Shown: positions 17,031 to 26,719, counted from the stretch's first letter. The stretch is 64,000 nucleotides of DNA from Bacteroidales bacterium (GCA_017531225.1 JAFXLL010000007.1:62001-126000); one strand, 5' to 3'. Notes: generated by a model not told the origin, from the letters alone. Program-made: numbers and translations.

Positions 17031-17120
17031 GCATCCGCCTTTGGCGGATGCTAGCTCTGTAGAAAATGAGGATTAATTTTTTCAATCATTTTCTACAGAG
17101 CTAGCATCCCTGCGGGATGC
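17031..17120. repeat. Compound palindromic element (three nested hairpins)
   Basis: Hairpin A: GCATCCGCC (17031-17039), TTT, GGCGGATGC (17043-17051). Long stem: 24 bp perfect, 17046-17069 with 17086-17109, 16-base AT-rich loop. Hairpin B: GCATCCC (17104-17110), TGC, GGGATGC (17114-17120). A and B share bases with the base of the long stem, so alternative folds compete. It lies between fba and purB and could act as a terminator, but its size and architecture resemble a REP/BIME-type mobile palindrome. Confidence 0.85.
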
Positions 17121-17139
17121 GACCATCTCAAAAAACATT

Positions 17140-18480
17140 ATGTCTGCTCTGAAAAACATTTCCCCTATTGACGGCCGTTACCAATCTAAGACCGTAGAAC
17201 TAAACGACTTTTTCTCTGAATTCGCCCTAATCCGTTACCGCGTGATGGTCGAAGTAGAATATTTCATCGCTCTGTGCGAGATCCCGCTGCCCCAGTTGGA
17301 GGACTTCGAAGGCGATTATGACGACCTCCGTGCCATCTACGAGGAGTTCCAGACCGAAGACGCTGAAGAAATCAAGGAGATCGAAAAGACCACCAACCAC
17401 GATGTGAAAGCGGTGGAATACTTCCTAAAACGCCAATTCGACGAGTTGGGACTCTCCAAATGGAAGGAGTTCCTGCATTTCGGCTTGACTTCACAGGACA
17501 TCAACAACACCGCTGTGCCGCTCTCCATGATGGAAGCCCACAAGCTGGTGGTGAAGCCAGCCATTGAAGAGGTCATCGACAAGCTGAAAGGCATGGCCAA
17601 GGAATGGAAAGACATCCCTATGCTGGCCAAGACCCATGGTCAACCCGCCAGCCCCACCCACCTCGGCAAGGAGATCTACGTCTTTGTGGAGCGCCTCGAC
17701 GACCAGTTGAAGATGCTCAACAGCGTGCCGTTTACAGCCAAGTTCGGCGGTGCCACAGGCAACATGAACGCCCATAAGGTGGCTTATCCTGATATCGACT
17801 GGCCGGTCTTCGCCAAAAATTTCGTGGAAAAGAGCCTCAAGCTGAAACGCCAGAAGACCACCACCCAGATCGAGCATTACGACTACATGGCAGCCTATTT
17901 CGATGCCTTACGTCGCATCAATACCATCTTGATCGACCTGTCGCGCGACATCTGGATGTACGTATCCATGGAGTACTTCAAGCAGAAGATCAAGGCTGGA
18001 GAAGTCGGCTCGTCGGCAATGCCCCACAAAGTCAACCCGATCGACTTTGAGAACGCTGAGGGCAACCTCGGCATGGCCAACGCTGTGCTTACCTTCTTGA
18101 GCACCAAGCTGCCTATCAGCCGCCTGCAACGTGATCTCACCGACTCCACCGTCACCCGTAACATCGGCGTGCCGATCGCTCATACCCTGATTGCCGTCAA
18201 GTCGCTGCTGAAAGGCCTCGACAAGCTGTTGCTCAACGAGGACAAGATTCGTCAAGACCTGCAGCAGAACTACGCTGTGGTGGCTGAAGCCATCCAGACG
18301 ATCCTGCGTCGTGAAGAGATCGAAGGTGCCTACGAGCTGTTGAAAGGACTCACCCGCACCAACAAGCATATCGACAAGGAGACCATCGACGAGTTCATCA
18401 AAGGCCTGCCCGTGAGCAAGGAAATCAAGATGGAGTTGATGGCCATCACCCCGGAGAACTACACTGGATACAATTATTGA
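17140..18480 (+). CDS. purB: Adenylosuccinate lyase
   Basis: 446 residues. It cleaves SAICAR and adenylosuccinate in purine synthesis. Features: N-terminal NISPIDGRYQSKT, TNHDVKAVEYFLK, FGLTSQDINNTA, AKTHGQPASPTHLG with the catalytic His, and the fumarase/lyase signature GSSAMPHKVNPIDFENAEGN. The length and the DGRY start match the longer, E. coli-like PurB type. The MsbA-like gene starts 38 bp downstream, so they may be co-transcribed. Confidence 0.95.
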   Translation: MSALKNISPIDGRYQSKTVELNDFFSEFALIRYRVMVEVEYFIALCEIPLPQLEDFEGDYDDLRAIYEEFQTEDAEEIKEIEKTTNHDVKAVEYFLKRQFDELGLSKWKEFLHFGLTSQDINNTAVPLSMMEAHKLVVKPAIEEVIDKLKGMAKEWKDIPMLAKTHGQPASPTHLGKEIYVFVERLDDQLKMLNSVPFTAKFGGATGNMNAHKVAYPDIDWPVFAKNFVEKSLKLKRQKTTTQIEHYDYMAAYFDALRRINTILIDLSRDIWMYVSMEYFKQKIKAGEVGSSAMPHKVNPIDFENAEGNLGMANAVLTFLSTKLPISRLQRDLTDSTVTRNIGVPIAHTLIAVKSLLKGLDKLLLNEDKIRQDLQQNYAVVAEAIQTILRREEIEGAYELLKGLTRTNKHIDKETIDEFIKGLPVSKEIKMELMAITPENYTGYNY

Positions 18481-18517
18481 TCGGAAACCGCGTTTGAATA
18501 AGAGTAAACCGAAGCCT

Positions 18518-20350
18518 ATGGCCAAGCAAAAGACTTTCTCACGCGTCCTCAACTACATCAAGCCGTATTGGGGCAGCATCGTCCTGAACCTAGTGTTCAA
18601 CTTGATCACTATCTTCTTCTCGCTGTTCTCCTTTGCCTTGGTGGGACCGTTCCTTACCTTGCTCTTCAAGGAAGGCGCGGTGGAGGTCGTGGCCAAGCCC
18701 GAGTTTGCTTTCACGTCCGACTACCTGATGGGCTATCTCAATTGGTTCATGAGCAGCCTCATCGCTGACGGAGGCAAATACCATGCGCTGATATTCATGT
18801 GCCTGTTGCTGCTGGTGGCATTCTTCTTCCGCAACCTCGGGCGTTTCTTTGCCTGCTATTTCATGGCTAACGTGCGTGTGGGTGCCGTCCACGACCTGCG
18901 CCGTGACGTCTACAACAAGATCCTCATCCTGCCCCTCTCCTTCTATCACAGTCGGCAGAAAGGCGACACCTTAGCCCGCATCACCACTGACGTGCAAGAA
19001 GTCGAGGTCTCGATTTTGAACTATCTGGAGATGCTCATTAAAGACCCGCTGACCATCTTGTTCTTCTTCCTCTTTATGGTAACGCTCAGCCCTAAACTCA
19101 CCCTTTTCGTGCTGATTGTCTTGCCTTTAGCTGGACTACTCATCGGCAAGGTTGGCAAGATGCTGAAGAAAGAGTCGAAGGAAGGTCAAACCAAACTGGC
19201 GGGTATCATCTCGACTGTGGAAGAGACTATCTCAGGACTGCGTATCATCAAGGCTTTCAATGCCATTCGTTATTCGGAAGACAAGTTTGAAGAACAAAAC
19301 GCTGACTACACCAAGGTACTGCGTGGCATCCACCGCAAACGCGACATGAGCTCTCCAATGAGTGAGTTCCTCTCCTCTGCGGTGGTCATCCTTGTGCTTT
19401 GGTTCGGTGGCAAACTTATCCTTGGCGGCAACGGCGGTATTGACGCAGGCAGTTTTATCAGTTACATCGTCGTCTTTTCACAAATCATTTCTCCCGCCAA
19501 GTCGTTTTCGAATGGTTATTACAATGTGCAGAAAGGCATCGCCTCGGCGGAAAGAGTATTTGAGATTTTGGACGCCGAAGAAGTAATTACAGAAAAGGAA
19601 AACGCTATTGAAATCAAGGAATTCAAGGATAGCATCGAATACAAGGACGTGCATTTCAGCTATGGCAAGGACGAGGTGCTAAAAGGCATCGACTTGAAGA
19701 TTACGAAGGGCAAGTTCGTCGCTCTCGTCGGTGAAAGCGGTGGCGGCAAGTCGACTATGGCCGACCTGTTGCCACGTTTCTATGAAGTCGGTGAAGGCTC
19801 AGTTTGCATTGACGGGCACGACATACGCGACTACAAGATCGGCGACCTGCGTGGTTTGATGGGCGTGGTGTCTCAGGAGACCATCCTCTTCAACGATACG
19901 GTGTTCAACAACATCGCCTTCGGTATGGAAAACGTCTCGAAAGAAAAGGTCATCGAGGCGGCTAAAATTGCCAACGCGCACGAGTTCATCATGGAACTGG
20001 AACAAGGCTACGACACCCGTATCGGTGACCGTGGCATGAACCTCTCTGGTGGTCAGCGTCAACGTCTGAGCATCGCCCGCGCCGTGCTCAAAAACCCACC
20101 TATTTTAATATTGGACGAAGCCACCTCATCGCTCGATACAGAATCAGAACGTCTGGTGCAAGACGCCTTGTCCAAGGTGATGAGCCAGCGTACCTCCATC
20201 GTCATCGCGCACCGTCTCTCCACCATCCAGCATGCTGACGAGATCGTCGTGATGCAGAAAGGCCACATCATTGAGCGCGGCAAACACGAAGAGCTGATCG
20301 CCATGAATGGCGTATACAAGAAACTTACAGATTTACAATCGTTTAACTAA
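18518..20350 (+). CDS. ABC exporter, fused permease-ATPase (MsbA-like)
   Basis: 610 residues from ATG 18518 (a TTG at 18494 would add eight residues). Six membrane spans are visible in the first 330 residues, with the exporter coupling segment SFYHSRQKGDTLARITTDVQEV. The ATPase domain has Walker A GESGGGKST, Q-loop VVSQETILFNDTV, signature LSGGQRQRLSIARAVL, Walker B ILILDEATSSLD and H-loop IAHRLSTI. The family flips lipids or lipid-linked molecules; MsbA-type lipid A export is plausible, but drug or peptide export cannot be excluded. It sits between purB and pepD on the same strand. Confidence 0.85.
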   Translation: MAKQKTFSRVLNYIKPYWGSIVLNLVFNLITIFFSLFSFALVGPFLTLLFKEGAVEVVAKPEFAFTSDYLMGYLNWFMSSLIADGGKYHALIFMCLLLLVAFFFRNLGRFFACYFMANVRVGAVHDLRRDVYNKILILPLSFYHSRQKGDTLARITTDVQEVEVSILNYLEMLIKDPLTILFFFLFMVTLSPKLTLFVLIVLPLAGLLIGKVGKMLKKESKEGQTKLAGIISTVEETISGLRIIKAFNAIRYSEDKFEEQNADYTKVLRGIHRKRDMSSPMSEFLSSAVVILVLWFGGKLILGGNGGIDAGSFISYIVVFSQIISPAKSFSNGYYNVQKGIASAERVFEILDAEEVITEKENAIEIKEFKDSIEYKDVHFSYGKDEVLKGIDLKITKGKFVALVGESGGGKSTMADLLPRFYEVGEGSVCIDGHDIRDYKIGDLRGLMGVVSQETILFNDTVFNNIAFGMENVSKEKVIEAAKIANAHEFIMELEQGYDTRIGDRGMNLSGGQRQRLSIARAVLKNPPILILDEATSSLDTESERLVQDALSKVMSQRTSIVIAHRLSTIQHADEIVVMQKGHIIERGKHEELIAMNGVYKKLTDLQSFN

Positions 20351-20362
20351 ATAATAACAACT

Positions 20363-21817
20363 ATGACAATCAACGAATTACAACCCAGTGGCATCTGGAA
20401 AAACTTCCACAGCTTGACGCAGATTCCGCGTCCTTCTAAGAAAGAAGCTAAGGTCATTGCCTTCATGAAACAGTGGGGCGAAGACCACGGACTGGAGACC
20501 ATGGTCGACGACTGTGGCAACGTCATCATCCGCAAGCCTGCCACCCCTGGCATGGAAAACCGCAAGGGCGTCATCCTTCAGGCCCACCTCGACATGGTGC
20601 CCCAGAAGAACGACGGAAACCCGCACGACTTTGAGAACGACCCCATCGAGACCCATATCGAAAACGGCTGGGTGAAGGCCAATGGCACCACCCTCGGCGC
20701 TGACGACGGTCTTGGTGCAGCCGCTGCCATGGCAGTGCTCGAAGCTACTGATCTAGTTCACGGTCCCGTTGAAGCCCTCTTCACCATCGACGAAGAGACT
20801 GGCATGACTGGTGCCAACCTGCTGAAACCCGGCGTCTTGAACGGTGACATCCTGCTCAACATGGACTCTGAAACTGAAGGCGAGCTCTACGTGGGTTGCG
20901 CTGGCGGTATCGACAACATCGGCACTTGGACACCAAAATATGAAAACGTTCCCGCTGGCATGGTAGCCTACAAGCTCTTTGTGAAGGGCCTCAAGGGCGG
21001 TCACTCCGGCATGGACATCAACCTCGGTCGCGCCAACGCTAATAAGGTGCTCAACACCATGATGCTGATGGCCGCTGACAAATACGGTCTCCGCATGGCC
21101 TGCATCGACGGCGGCAGCCTCCGCAACGCCATCCCAAGAGAGGCTATGGCTATCGTGGTCGTTCCTGAAGCCAAGAAAGCCGAGTTTGAGGCCTACGCTA
21201 AGGAATACGAAGTCATCGTGAAGGAAGAGTTTGAAGGCATCGAGCCTGAAATGGCCATCCTCTGCGAACCCGCCGAGATGCCTAAGCAGGTCATCGACCT
21301 CAAGACTCAGGACAACATCTTCTGCGCTATTGCCAAGTATCCCAACGGCGTCATCGCCATGTCGAAGGACTTCGAAGGTACCACTGAGACCTCATCGAAC
21401 CTTGCCACCATCAAGATGGACGGCGACAAGATCGTGTGCGCTTCATTGACCCGCAGCCTCGTCGACGCCGACAAGGACAAGCTGGCTGCCCAGATCCGTA
21501 AGAACCTCACCGACAACGGCGCCGAAGCCTACTCCACTGGCGACTACCCAGGCTGGAAACCGAACCCCAACTCCCCGATCCTCAACACTATGAAGAACGT
21601 CTACAAGGAGAAATTCGGTAAAGAGCCCAAGGTGATGGTCATCCACGCCGGCCTCGAGTGCGGCATCCTCGGTTCAAAGTACCCGAACTGGGATATGGTG
21701 TCGTTCGGCCCGACTTTGGTGCACCCCCACTCACCTGACGAAGCCCTGCTCATTGAGAGTGTCGGCCCATTCTGGGAGTTCCTGGTTGAGACTTTGAAGA
21801 ATATTCCTGAAAAATAA
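20363..21817 (+). CDS. pepD: Aminoacyl-histidine dipeptidase PepD (M20 family)
   Basis: 484 residues, the usual length. A cytosolic zinc dipeptidase hydrolysing Xaa-His and other dipeptides. Metal-site motifs: QAHLDMVPQK, GADDGLGAAAAMAVLE, TIDEETGMTGA with the catalytic Glu, NMDSETEGEL, and near the end VIHAGLECGILGSKYP and HPHSPDEALLIES. A lid-domain segment GLKGGHSGMDINLGRANA is also clear. It starts 12 bp after the ABC exporter stop and is probably in the same transcript. In an amino-acid-fermenting Bacteroidales it would feed on peptides released by surface proteases. Confidence 0.93.
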   Translation: MTINELQPSGIWKNFHSLTQIPRPSKKEAKVIAFMKQWGEDHGLETMVDDCGNVIIRKPATPGMENRKGVILQAHLDMVPQKNDGNPHDFENDPIETHIENGWVKANGTTLGADDGLGAAAAMAVLEATDLVHGPVEALFTIDEETGMTGANLLKPGVLNGDILLNMDSETEGELYVGCAGGIDNIGTWTPKYENVPAGMVAYKLFVKGLKGGHSGMDINLGRANANKVLNTMMLMAADKYGLRMACIDGGSLRNAIPREAMAIVVVPEAKKAEFEAYAKEYEVIVKEEFEGIEPEMAILCEPAEMPKQVIDLKTQDNIFCAIAKYPNGVIAMSKDFEGTTETSSNLATIKMDGDKIVCASLTRSLVDADKDKLAAQIRKNLTDNGAEAYSTGDYPGWKPNPNSPILNTMKNVYKEKFGKEPKVMVIHAGLECGILGSKYPNWDMVSFGPTLVHPHSPDEALLIESVGPFWEFLVETLKNIPEK

Positions 21818-21830
21818 TTTTCAAAAAAAG

Positions 21831-21860
21831 TTGCGTGAAATAAAAAGTTTTGTATTTTTG
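21831..21860 (+). promoter_or_regulatory. Strong Bacteroidota promoter for rpmH
   Basis: TTG 21831-21833, 19-bp spacer, TATTTTTG 21853-21860: full agreement with TTG-N19-TAnnTTTG, 46 bp before the rpmH ATG. Confidence 0.75.
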
Positions 21861-21906
21861 CAGCCCGAATTGAACGGATTAGAAATTAATTAATACATAT
21901 ACGAAA

Positions 21907-22053
21907 ATGAAACGCACTTTCCAACCATCGAACAGAAAACGCAGAAACAAGCACGGTTTCAGAGAGAGAATGTCAACTGCCAACGGCCGTAAGGTGTTAG
22001 CTCGCAGAAGAGCAAAAGGCAGAAAGAAACTGACCGTTTCTGACGAATACTAA
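21907..22053 (+). CDS. rpmH: 50S ribosomal protein L34
   Basis: 48 residues, very basic: [18 protein letters not shown], then [19 protein letters not shown] and a short SDEY tail. This is the near-universal L34 sequence, which lies at the exit-tunnel side of the large subunit. It is a single-gene transcription unit here, with its own strong promoter and a terminator at 22100. The usual neighbours rnpA, yidC and dnaA are absent. Confidence 0.97.
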   Translation: MKRTFQPSNRKRRNKHGFRERMSTANGRKVLARRRAKGRKKLTVSDEY

Positions 22054-22099
22054 AATAAAGATAGAAGCCGTTTCTATTTCTTATTTAAGGTATAACGAG

Positions 22100-22121
22100 A
22101 AAGCCGCCATTAGGCGGCTTT
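22100..22121. terminator. Bidirectional intrinsic terminator between rpmH and the methyltransferase gene
   Basis: AAAGCCGCC (22100-22108), loop ATTA, GGCGGCTTT (22113-22121), with A-rich and T-rich flanks that serve both strands; the convergent gene ends at 22124. Confidence 0.85.
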
Positions 22122-22123
22122 CT

Positions 22124-22903
22124 TTAGTTTATATCTTTTATCTCACATCTATAGATAATCTCTTCTCCCCTACGAGCCAACCTCATTCTTTCCCGTTGTT
22201 CCTCTGAAACTTCATAATAAAGTCTATCCTCTACCACTTCAAAGCCTGCCTTACGAAGCACGTCAGCATAGTCGCGACCGAACTGGCGCACATGGTCGTA
22301 TTGGCCATAGAGGCGTTGGCGTTCCTTAGGATCGGTAACGGATGGATCTTCAAAGGTATCCACATCAGGATTGATAGGCACCAGCAAGATGGCCCAGCCG
22401 CCAGGTTTCAGAATACGCTGAATCTCCTTGAAAGCTTTCCCAGCGTCACTCACGTGCTCCAACACATGGTTACAGATCACCACGTCGTAAGTATCCGAGG
22501 GCTGGTCGATGGCCGTCACGTCAAGATGCAGGTCTGCAATAGGTGAATCCAAGTCGGCGGTGGTGTAATCGAGGTTTTTCAGGGCACGGAAACGCTTCAG
22601 GTAAGGCTGTTCAGGGGCAAAATGCAATACCTTCAACGGGGCGGTAAAGAAATCCGTCTTCTCTTTGAGATACAGCCATAGCAGGCGGTGACGCTCCAGC
22701 GACAAGCAATTGGGGCACATCCTATTATCTACCGCTTCGCCGTAACCGTAGGGCAAGAACTTACGGAAATGTTTGCCGCAAACAGGACATTCCACCTTGT
22801 TCCCCCAATAAAACGGCCTGATCAGGAAACTGAAAAGATAGCTGCAACGAATCAGGAACTGACGGGGAAATATTTTGGTTAATAAGGAGATAAGCTTTTT
22901 CAT
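22124..22903 (-). CDS. SAM-dependent methyltransferase with N-terminal zinc-ribbon
   Basis: 259 residues. After a hydrophobic/basic N-terminal stretch (residues about 1-36) there is a four-cysteine element, CPVCGKHFRKF and MCPNCLSLERHRLLW, then a class I methyltransferase fold: KVLHFAPEQPYL (motif I region), DLDSPIADLHLDVTAI, VVICNHVLEHVSD and ILKPGGWAILLVPI. Substrate unknown; position behind a glycosyltransferase (overlap TAATG, one base) points to a glycan or lipid carrier. The N-terminal hydrophobic patch may anchor it to the membrane. Confidence 0.8.
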   Translation of the reverse strand: MKKLISLLTKIFPRQFLIRCSYLFSFLIRPFYWGNKVECPVCGKHFRKFLPYGYGEAVDNRMCPNCLSLERHRLLWLYLKEKTDFFTAPLKVLHFAPEQPYLKRFRALKNLDYTTADLDSPIADLHLDVTAIDQPSDTYDVVICNHVLEHVSDAGKAFKEIQRILKPGGWAILLVPINPDVDTFEDPSVTDPKERQRLYGQYDHVRQFGRDYADVLRKAGFEVVEDRLYYEVSEEQRERMRLARRGEEIIYRCEIKDIN

Positions 22904-24015
22904 TATAGGTTCATTATGACGTTTGACAACGTTTTCCAGGAATACTTTTCTTTCTCAACCGAGATTTTATGGGCGAATTCATCGGCTCTGTTGTTTTCGA
23001 AAAAGTCCAACAGCGCATCGGTGATGCTATGCACTTCGGGAAGTACCGCGTAGCCGACTTCACCATCAGGGACGATCTCGTCCAGACCTCCCACATTGGT
23101 CACCAGCATAGGCTTCTCGAAATGGTACGCCACTTGGGTCACACCGCTTTGGGTAGCTGATTTATATGGCTGTACAACGATATCGGCAGCGTTGAAATAG
23201 TCTTTCACTTGATCGTCAGGGATGAACTCGTCGTGAATGATGACATTGTTTCCCAAGCCATACCCCTGTATCTCATCGAGATAGCGTCTCTTATCGTCAT
23301 AGAACTCACCTGCCACGATCAGCTTGATGGGATATTTCCGCAGGCGGTCGTCAGCAAAAGCCTGAATCAGCCAATCCAAGCCTTTGTAGGCCCGAACCAA
23401 GCCGAAAAACAGCATGTATCGATAGTCAGGAGACAATCCAAGTCGTTCCAAAGCCACTTCGCGAGGCTCTTTTGGGCCATAGTGATCATAGATTGGGTGT
23501 GGTGAGCAAGCCTTGGGGTTGTCGCGTTTATCCAATCGTTGCACGTCTCTCAGCACCGATTGCGACAGCGCGACGAAGCCATCCATCGACTTAACGAAAA
23601 ATGGAGGCAACACTCTGTCAAGGATGCTCTTCTCGTGAGGCATCATATTGTGTACCAAAGCGATACGCTTAGTACTTTTCAGATATCGAGCAATCACCCC
23701 GTAACAAGGAGCGAAAAACGACATCCAGTAGGCGAAGACTACAAGGTCATATTGTTGATCACGAATGAGTCGCCCCACCTTCATCCAATTGAACGGATTG
23801 ATGGAATTCAGGCATCGGCGGATATTGAGATCGGCAGGGACCTCTCCTTCAGCGTATTGCGTCTTCCCTGGAAAGAGAAAGTTCGGGTATTGAAGGGTAA
23901 AGGTATAGACGTCCACCGTATGGCCTTCCGCTTGAAACTGACGTGCCAGGCGTTCGCTGAAGGCAGCGATCCCGCCACGATAAGGGTAAGCCGGTCCGAC
24001 AATAGCAACTTTCAT
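22903..24015 (-). CDS. Glycosyltransferase family 4 protein
   Basis: 370 residues from ATG 24015; an upstream in-frame ATG at 24054 lies at the predicted transcription start and is less likely. The N-terminus VAIVGPAYPYRGGIAAFSER is the glycine loop of GT-B enzymes; the donor half has YMLFFGLVRAYKGLDWLIQA, VIHDEFIPDDQVKDYFNAAD and VQPYKSATQSGVTQVAYHFE, a complete GT4 nucleotide-sugar site with the E-x7-E-like helix. Cytosolic, building surface glycans. First gene of a two-gene operon with the methyltransferase. Confidence 0.88.
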   Translation of the reverse strand: MKVAIVGPAYPYRGGIAAFSERLARQFQAEGHTVDVYTFTLQYPNFLFPGKTQYAEGEVPADLNIRRCLNSINPFNWMKVGRLIRDQQYDLVVFAYWMSFFAPCYGVIARYLKSTKRIALVHNMMPHEKSILDRVLPPFFVKSMDGFVALSQSVLRDVQRLDKRDNPKACSPHPIYDHYGPKEPREVALERLGLSPDYRYMLFFGLVRAYKGLDWLIQAFADDRLRKYPIKLIVAGEFYDDKRRYLDEIQGYGLGNNVIIHDEFIPDDQVKDYFNAADIVVQPYKSATQSGVTQVAYHFEKPMLVTNVGGLDEIVPDGEVGYAVLPEVHSITDALLDFFENNRADEFAHKISVEKEKYSWKTLSNVIMNL

Positions 24016-24061
24016 TTTACACCCCCAAAGAGTTTCTCTTTCATTACAATTCAAATAAAGG

Positions 24062-24091
24062 CAAAATTACAAAAAACCCCTTCAATCGCAA
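24062..24091 (-). promoter_or_regulatory. Promoter for the GT4-methyltransferase operon
   Basis: On the minus strand TTG (24089-24091), 19-bp spacer, TAATTTTG (24062-24069). Good match to the Bacteroidota consensus. Confidence 0.6.
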
Positions 24092-24154
24092 TGCTAATTG
24101 AAAATTTCGTAATTTCGCCATCTATTAAATACACGAAACCACATCACTTCAATC

Positions 24155-26719
24155 ATGAAAAATATCGACTGGAAATCTTTGATCAAAAAAACATTACCCC
24201 ATATTGGCGCCATCGCTGTCATGTATCTTTTCACCTTGATTTACTTCAGCCCCGTTTGCTTTGACAACAAAACAATTACGCAAGGTGATATGGTTAACTT
24301 CGCCGGAACTTCCCATGAAGTACAAGAATTCCACAAAGAAACGGGTGAATACTCAGGTTGGACCAACGCTATGTTTAGCGGAATGCCTACCGAAACATTG
24401 TTCGGGCAACCTCCTTTCAATATATTCAACGAGTTATCGGTGGTGTTTCGAGGAGGATTTGACTATCTCACCGCCGGCATGATGTTCAGCTATTTGATTG
24501 GTTTCTATATTTTTATGGTTTGTATTGGATGCAGTGCATGGTTATCGCTTCTTGGTGCCATTGCTTATGCTTTTTGCTCCTACAACTTCATTATCATAGA
24601 GGCAGGTCACGTAACCAAAGGTTACGCCATGGCTTTTATTGCGCCCCTTTTAGGAGGCATTATCCTCTCCTATCGCAAAAAGTATCTTGCCGGGTTCCTA
24701 GTCACACTGCTATTTTTGGGCATTGAGATTTCCAGAAACCACTTACAAATCACCTATTATGCAGCACTTATGGTGATTTGTTTCGCTATTGGATTTTTCA
24801 TCCATTATTTGGTCAAGTACATCAAAGAAAAAGAGTCTTTCATTCCTTTCTGGAAAGCCAGTGGTGTTTTATTATTAGCAGCCATCCTCTCCTTGGGGCC
24901 TAACATGGCCAATCTATATTCCAACTATGTCTTCAGCAAAGACACCATTAGAGGTGGCTCCGAATTGAGCATCAAACCCAATAGTGACACCAATACGGTT
25001 TCCTCGACACCCAACGAAAGCGGCTTGGAGATTGATTACGCTTATGCATGGAGTTATGGTAAAATGGAATCCTTCACCTTACTCGTTCCTAACATGTATG
25101 GCAGCGGTCACACGGTCCTTGAAAAGGGCGACCCTACTATCCAGCAGCTGCGACAAGTCGGATACGGTTCCACCTATCTTCCCACCTATTGGGGTGATCA
25201 GCCTTTCACCTCGGGCCCTGTTTATGCGGGAGCCGTAGTATGCCTTCTTTTCATATTAGGCCTATTCGTAGTAAAAGGCCCTGAAAAATGGATACTGCTC
25301 GCCACTTTCATCATCTCGTTAGTGCTCGCATGGGGCAAGAACTTTATGCCATTCAACGAATGGGCTTTTCACCATCTACCCTTATACAACAAATTCAGGG
25401 CTCCATCCATGGCCCTTATCATTGCAGGAGTGGCCACGCCCATACTGGGAATGTTGGCCCTAAAAAACATCTTCTCAGAGGATTACGACAAGAAAAAAGC
25501 CTGGAAACATCTTCGTTACAGTCTTTATATCACCGGAGGTTTATGTTTGCTTATCATGTTGCTTGGTTCCACTGTTTTCTCTTTCGTTGGAGCCAACGAT
25601 GCCCAATTCCAAAACCAACTCGCCTCAGCCGGATTTGACCGTAACGGCATCAACAATGTCATGGACATCCTTTACGATTATCGCAAGTCGATGCTCATGA
25701 AAGACGCTATCCGTTCGTTGATCTTCATCATATTGGCCTTTGTAGCCATTACTCTTCACCTGAAAGGCAAAACCAAAAAGACGTGGATCCCAGTGATGAT
25801 ACTTTGTGCCATCACACTGTTTGACATGTGGCCTGTTGCGAAACGCTATCTCAACAACAGCGATTTCGTGTCGAAGAAAAAAACAGAGAGTAATCTCGAA
25901 GCCACTCAAGCCAACAAGATCATCTCCATGGATCCCGATATCAACTTCCGCGTAGCCAATTTCACGTCTAGTACCTTTAATGATGCCCAAACCTCGTACT
26001 ATCACAAATCGATTGGAGGCTATAGTGGTGTTAAGCTTCGTCGTTACCAAGACATCATTGATTTTTATCTTCAGAACGAAATCAGGCAAGGATATGCAGC
26101 CATTGTTAACGCTCAAGGAATAATGGAATTCGTTAACCCTGACCAGATAAAAGTACTCAGCATGCTCAATACCAAGTACTTCATCCTTGCCGGAAGAGAC
26201 GGTCAAACCATCCCCCTTGAAAATCCTTATCGTTATGGAAACGCTTGGTTTGTCGACCATGTGCAATGGGTTGAGAATGCCGACGAAGAAATCCTTTCTC
26301 TTAAATCCACTGACCTAAAGCGCGTCGCCATCGTTGATAGGAAATTTAGCGATAGGATTACTCAAGAAGCCTTTGATATTGACTCCACGGCCACCATTGT
26401 CAACACCCTGTGCAAACCCAACAGATTGCAATACAAGTTCAATGCAAGCCGTGAACAACTCGTGGTCTTCTCTGAGGTGTTTTACGAGAAAGGCGGTTGG
26501 GACGTTACCATCGATGGACAACCCGCCAAGCATTTTAGAGCTGACTACTTGCTACGAGCCATGATAGTTCCGGCGGGCAGCCACGACATCGAGTTCACTT
26601 ATACTCCCCATGCCAGACTGCTCGGCTGCAAAATCAGCAACATAACCTCAGCCATTTGCATTATCATCATGCTATTGGGAGTTGTGTTGGCATTGAAGCC
26701 AAAGCGAAAGGCTCAATAA
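24155..26719 (+). CDS. YfhO-family polytopic membrane protein
   Basis: 854 residues with about twelve hydrophobic spans. It has the Bacteroidota YfhO-type start, an extracytoplasmic loop after the first span with ITQGDMVNF and WTNAMFSGMPT, and the conserved GYSGVKLRRYQDIIDFYL in the large C-terminal soluble part, which ends with YEKGGWDVTIDGQ and a last membrane span. The layout (multi-span N-terminus, acidic loop 1, periplasmic C-terminal domain) is that of GT-C lipid-linked glycosyltransferases; Firmicutes YfhO is linked to lipoteichoic acid glycosylation. The exact sugar is unknown. Its 3' end overlaps the convergent GT2 gene by 7 bp. Confidence 0.85.
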   Translation: MKNIDWKSLIKKTLPHIGAIAVMYLFTLIYFSPVCFDNKTITQGDMVNFAGTSHEVQEFHKETGEYSGWTNAMFSGMPTETLFGQPPFNIFNELSVVFRGGFDYLTAGMMFSYLIGFYIFMVCIGCSAWLSLLGAIAYAFCSYNFIIIEAGHVTKGYAMAFIAPLLGGIILSYRKKYLAGFLVTLLFLGIEISRNHLQITYYAALMVICFAIGFFIHYLVKYIKEKESFIPFWKASGVLLLAAILSLGPNMANLYSNYVFSKDTIRGGSELSIKPNSDTNTVSSTPNESGLEIDYAYAWSYGKMESFTLLVPNMYGSGHTVLEKGDPTIQQLRQVGYGSTYLPTYWGDQPFTSGPVYAGAVVCLLFILGLFVVKGPEKWILLATFIISLVLAWGKNFMPFNEWAFHHLPLYNKFRAPSMALIIAGVATPILGMLALKNIFSEDYDKKKAWKHLRYSLYITGGLCLLIMLLGSTVFSFVGANDAQFQNQLASAGFDRNGINNVMDILYDYRKSMLMKDAIRSLIFIILAFVAITLHLKGKTKKTWIPVMILCAITLFDMWPVAKRYLNNSDFVSKKKTESNLEATQANKIISMDPDINFRVANFTSSTFNDAQTSYYHKSIGGYSGVKLRRYQDIIDFYLQNEIRQGYAAIVNAQGIMEFVNPDQIKVLSMLNTKYFILAGRDGQTIPLENPYRYGNAWFVDHVQWVENADEEILSLKSTDLKRVAIVDRKFSDRITQEAFDIDSTATIVNTLCKPNRLQYKFNASREQLVVFSEVFYEKGGWDVTIDGQPAKHFRADYLLRAMIVPAGSHDIEFTYTPHARLLGCKISNITSAICIIIMLLGVVLALKPKRKAQ

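Noticed and set aside
21831-22121. Possible replication origin around rpmH
   Set aside because: No rnpA, yidC, dnaA, parA/parB or clustered DnaA boxes are present.
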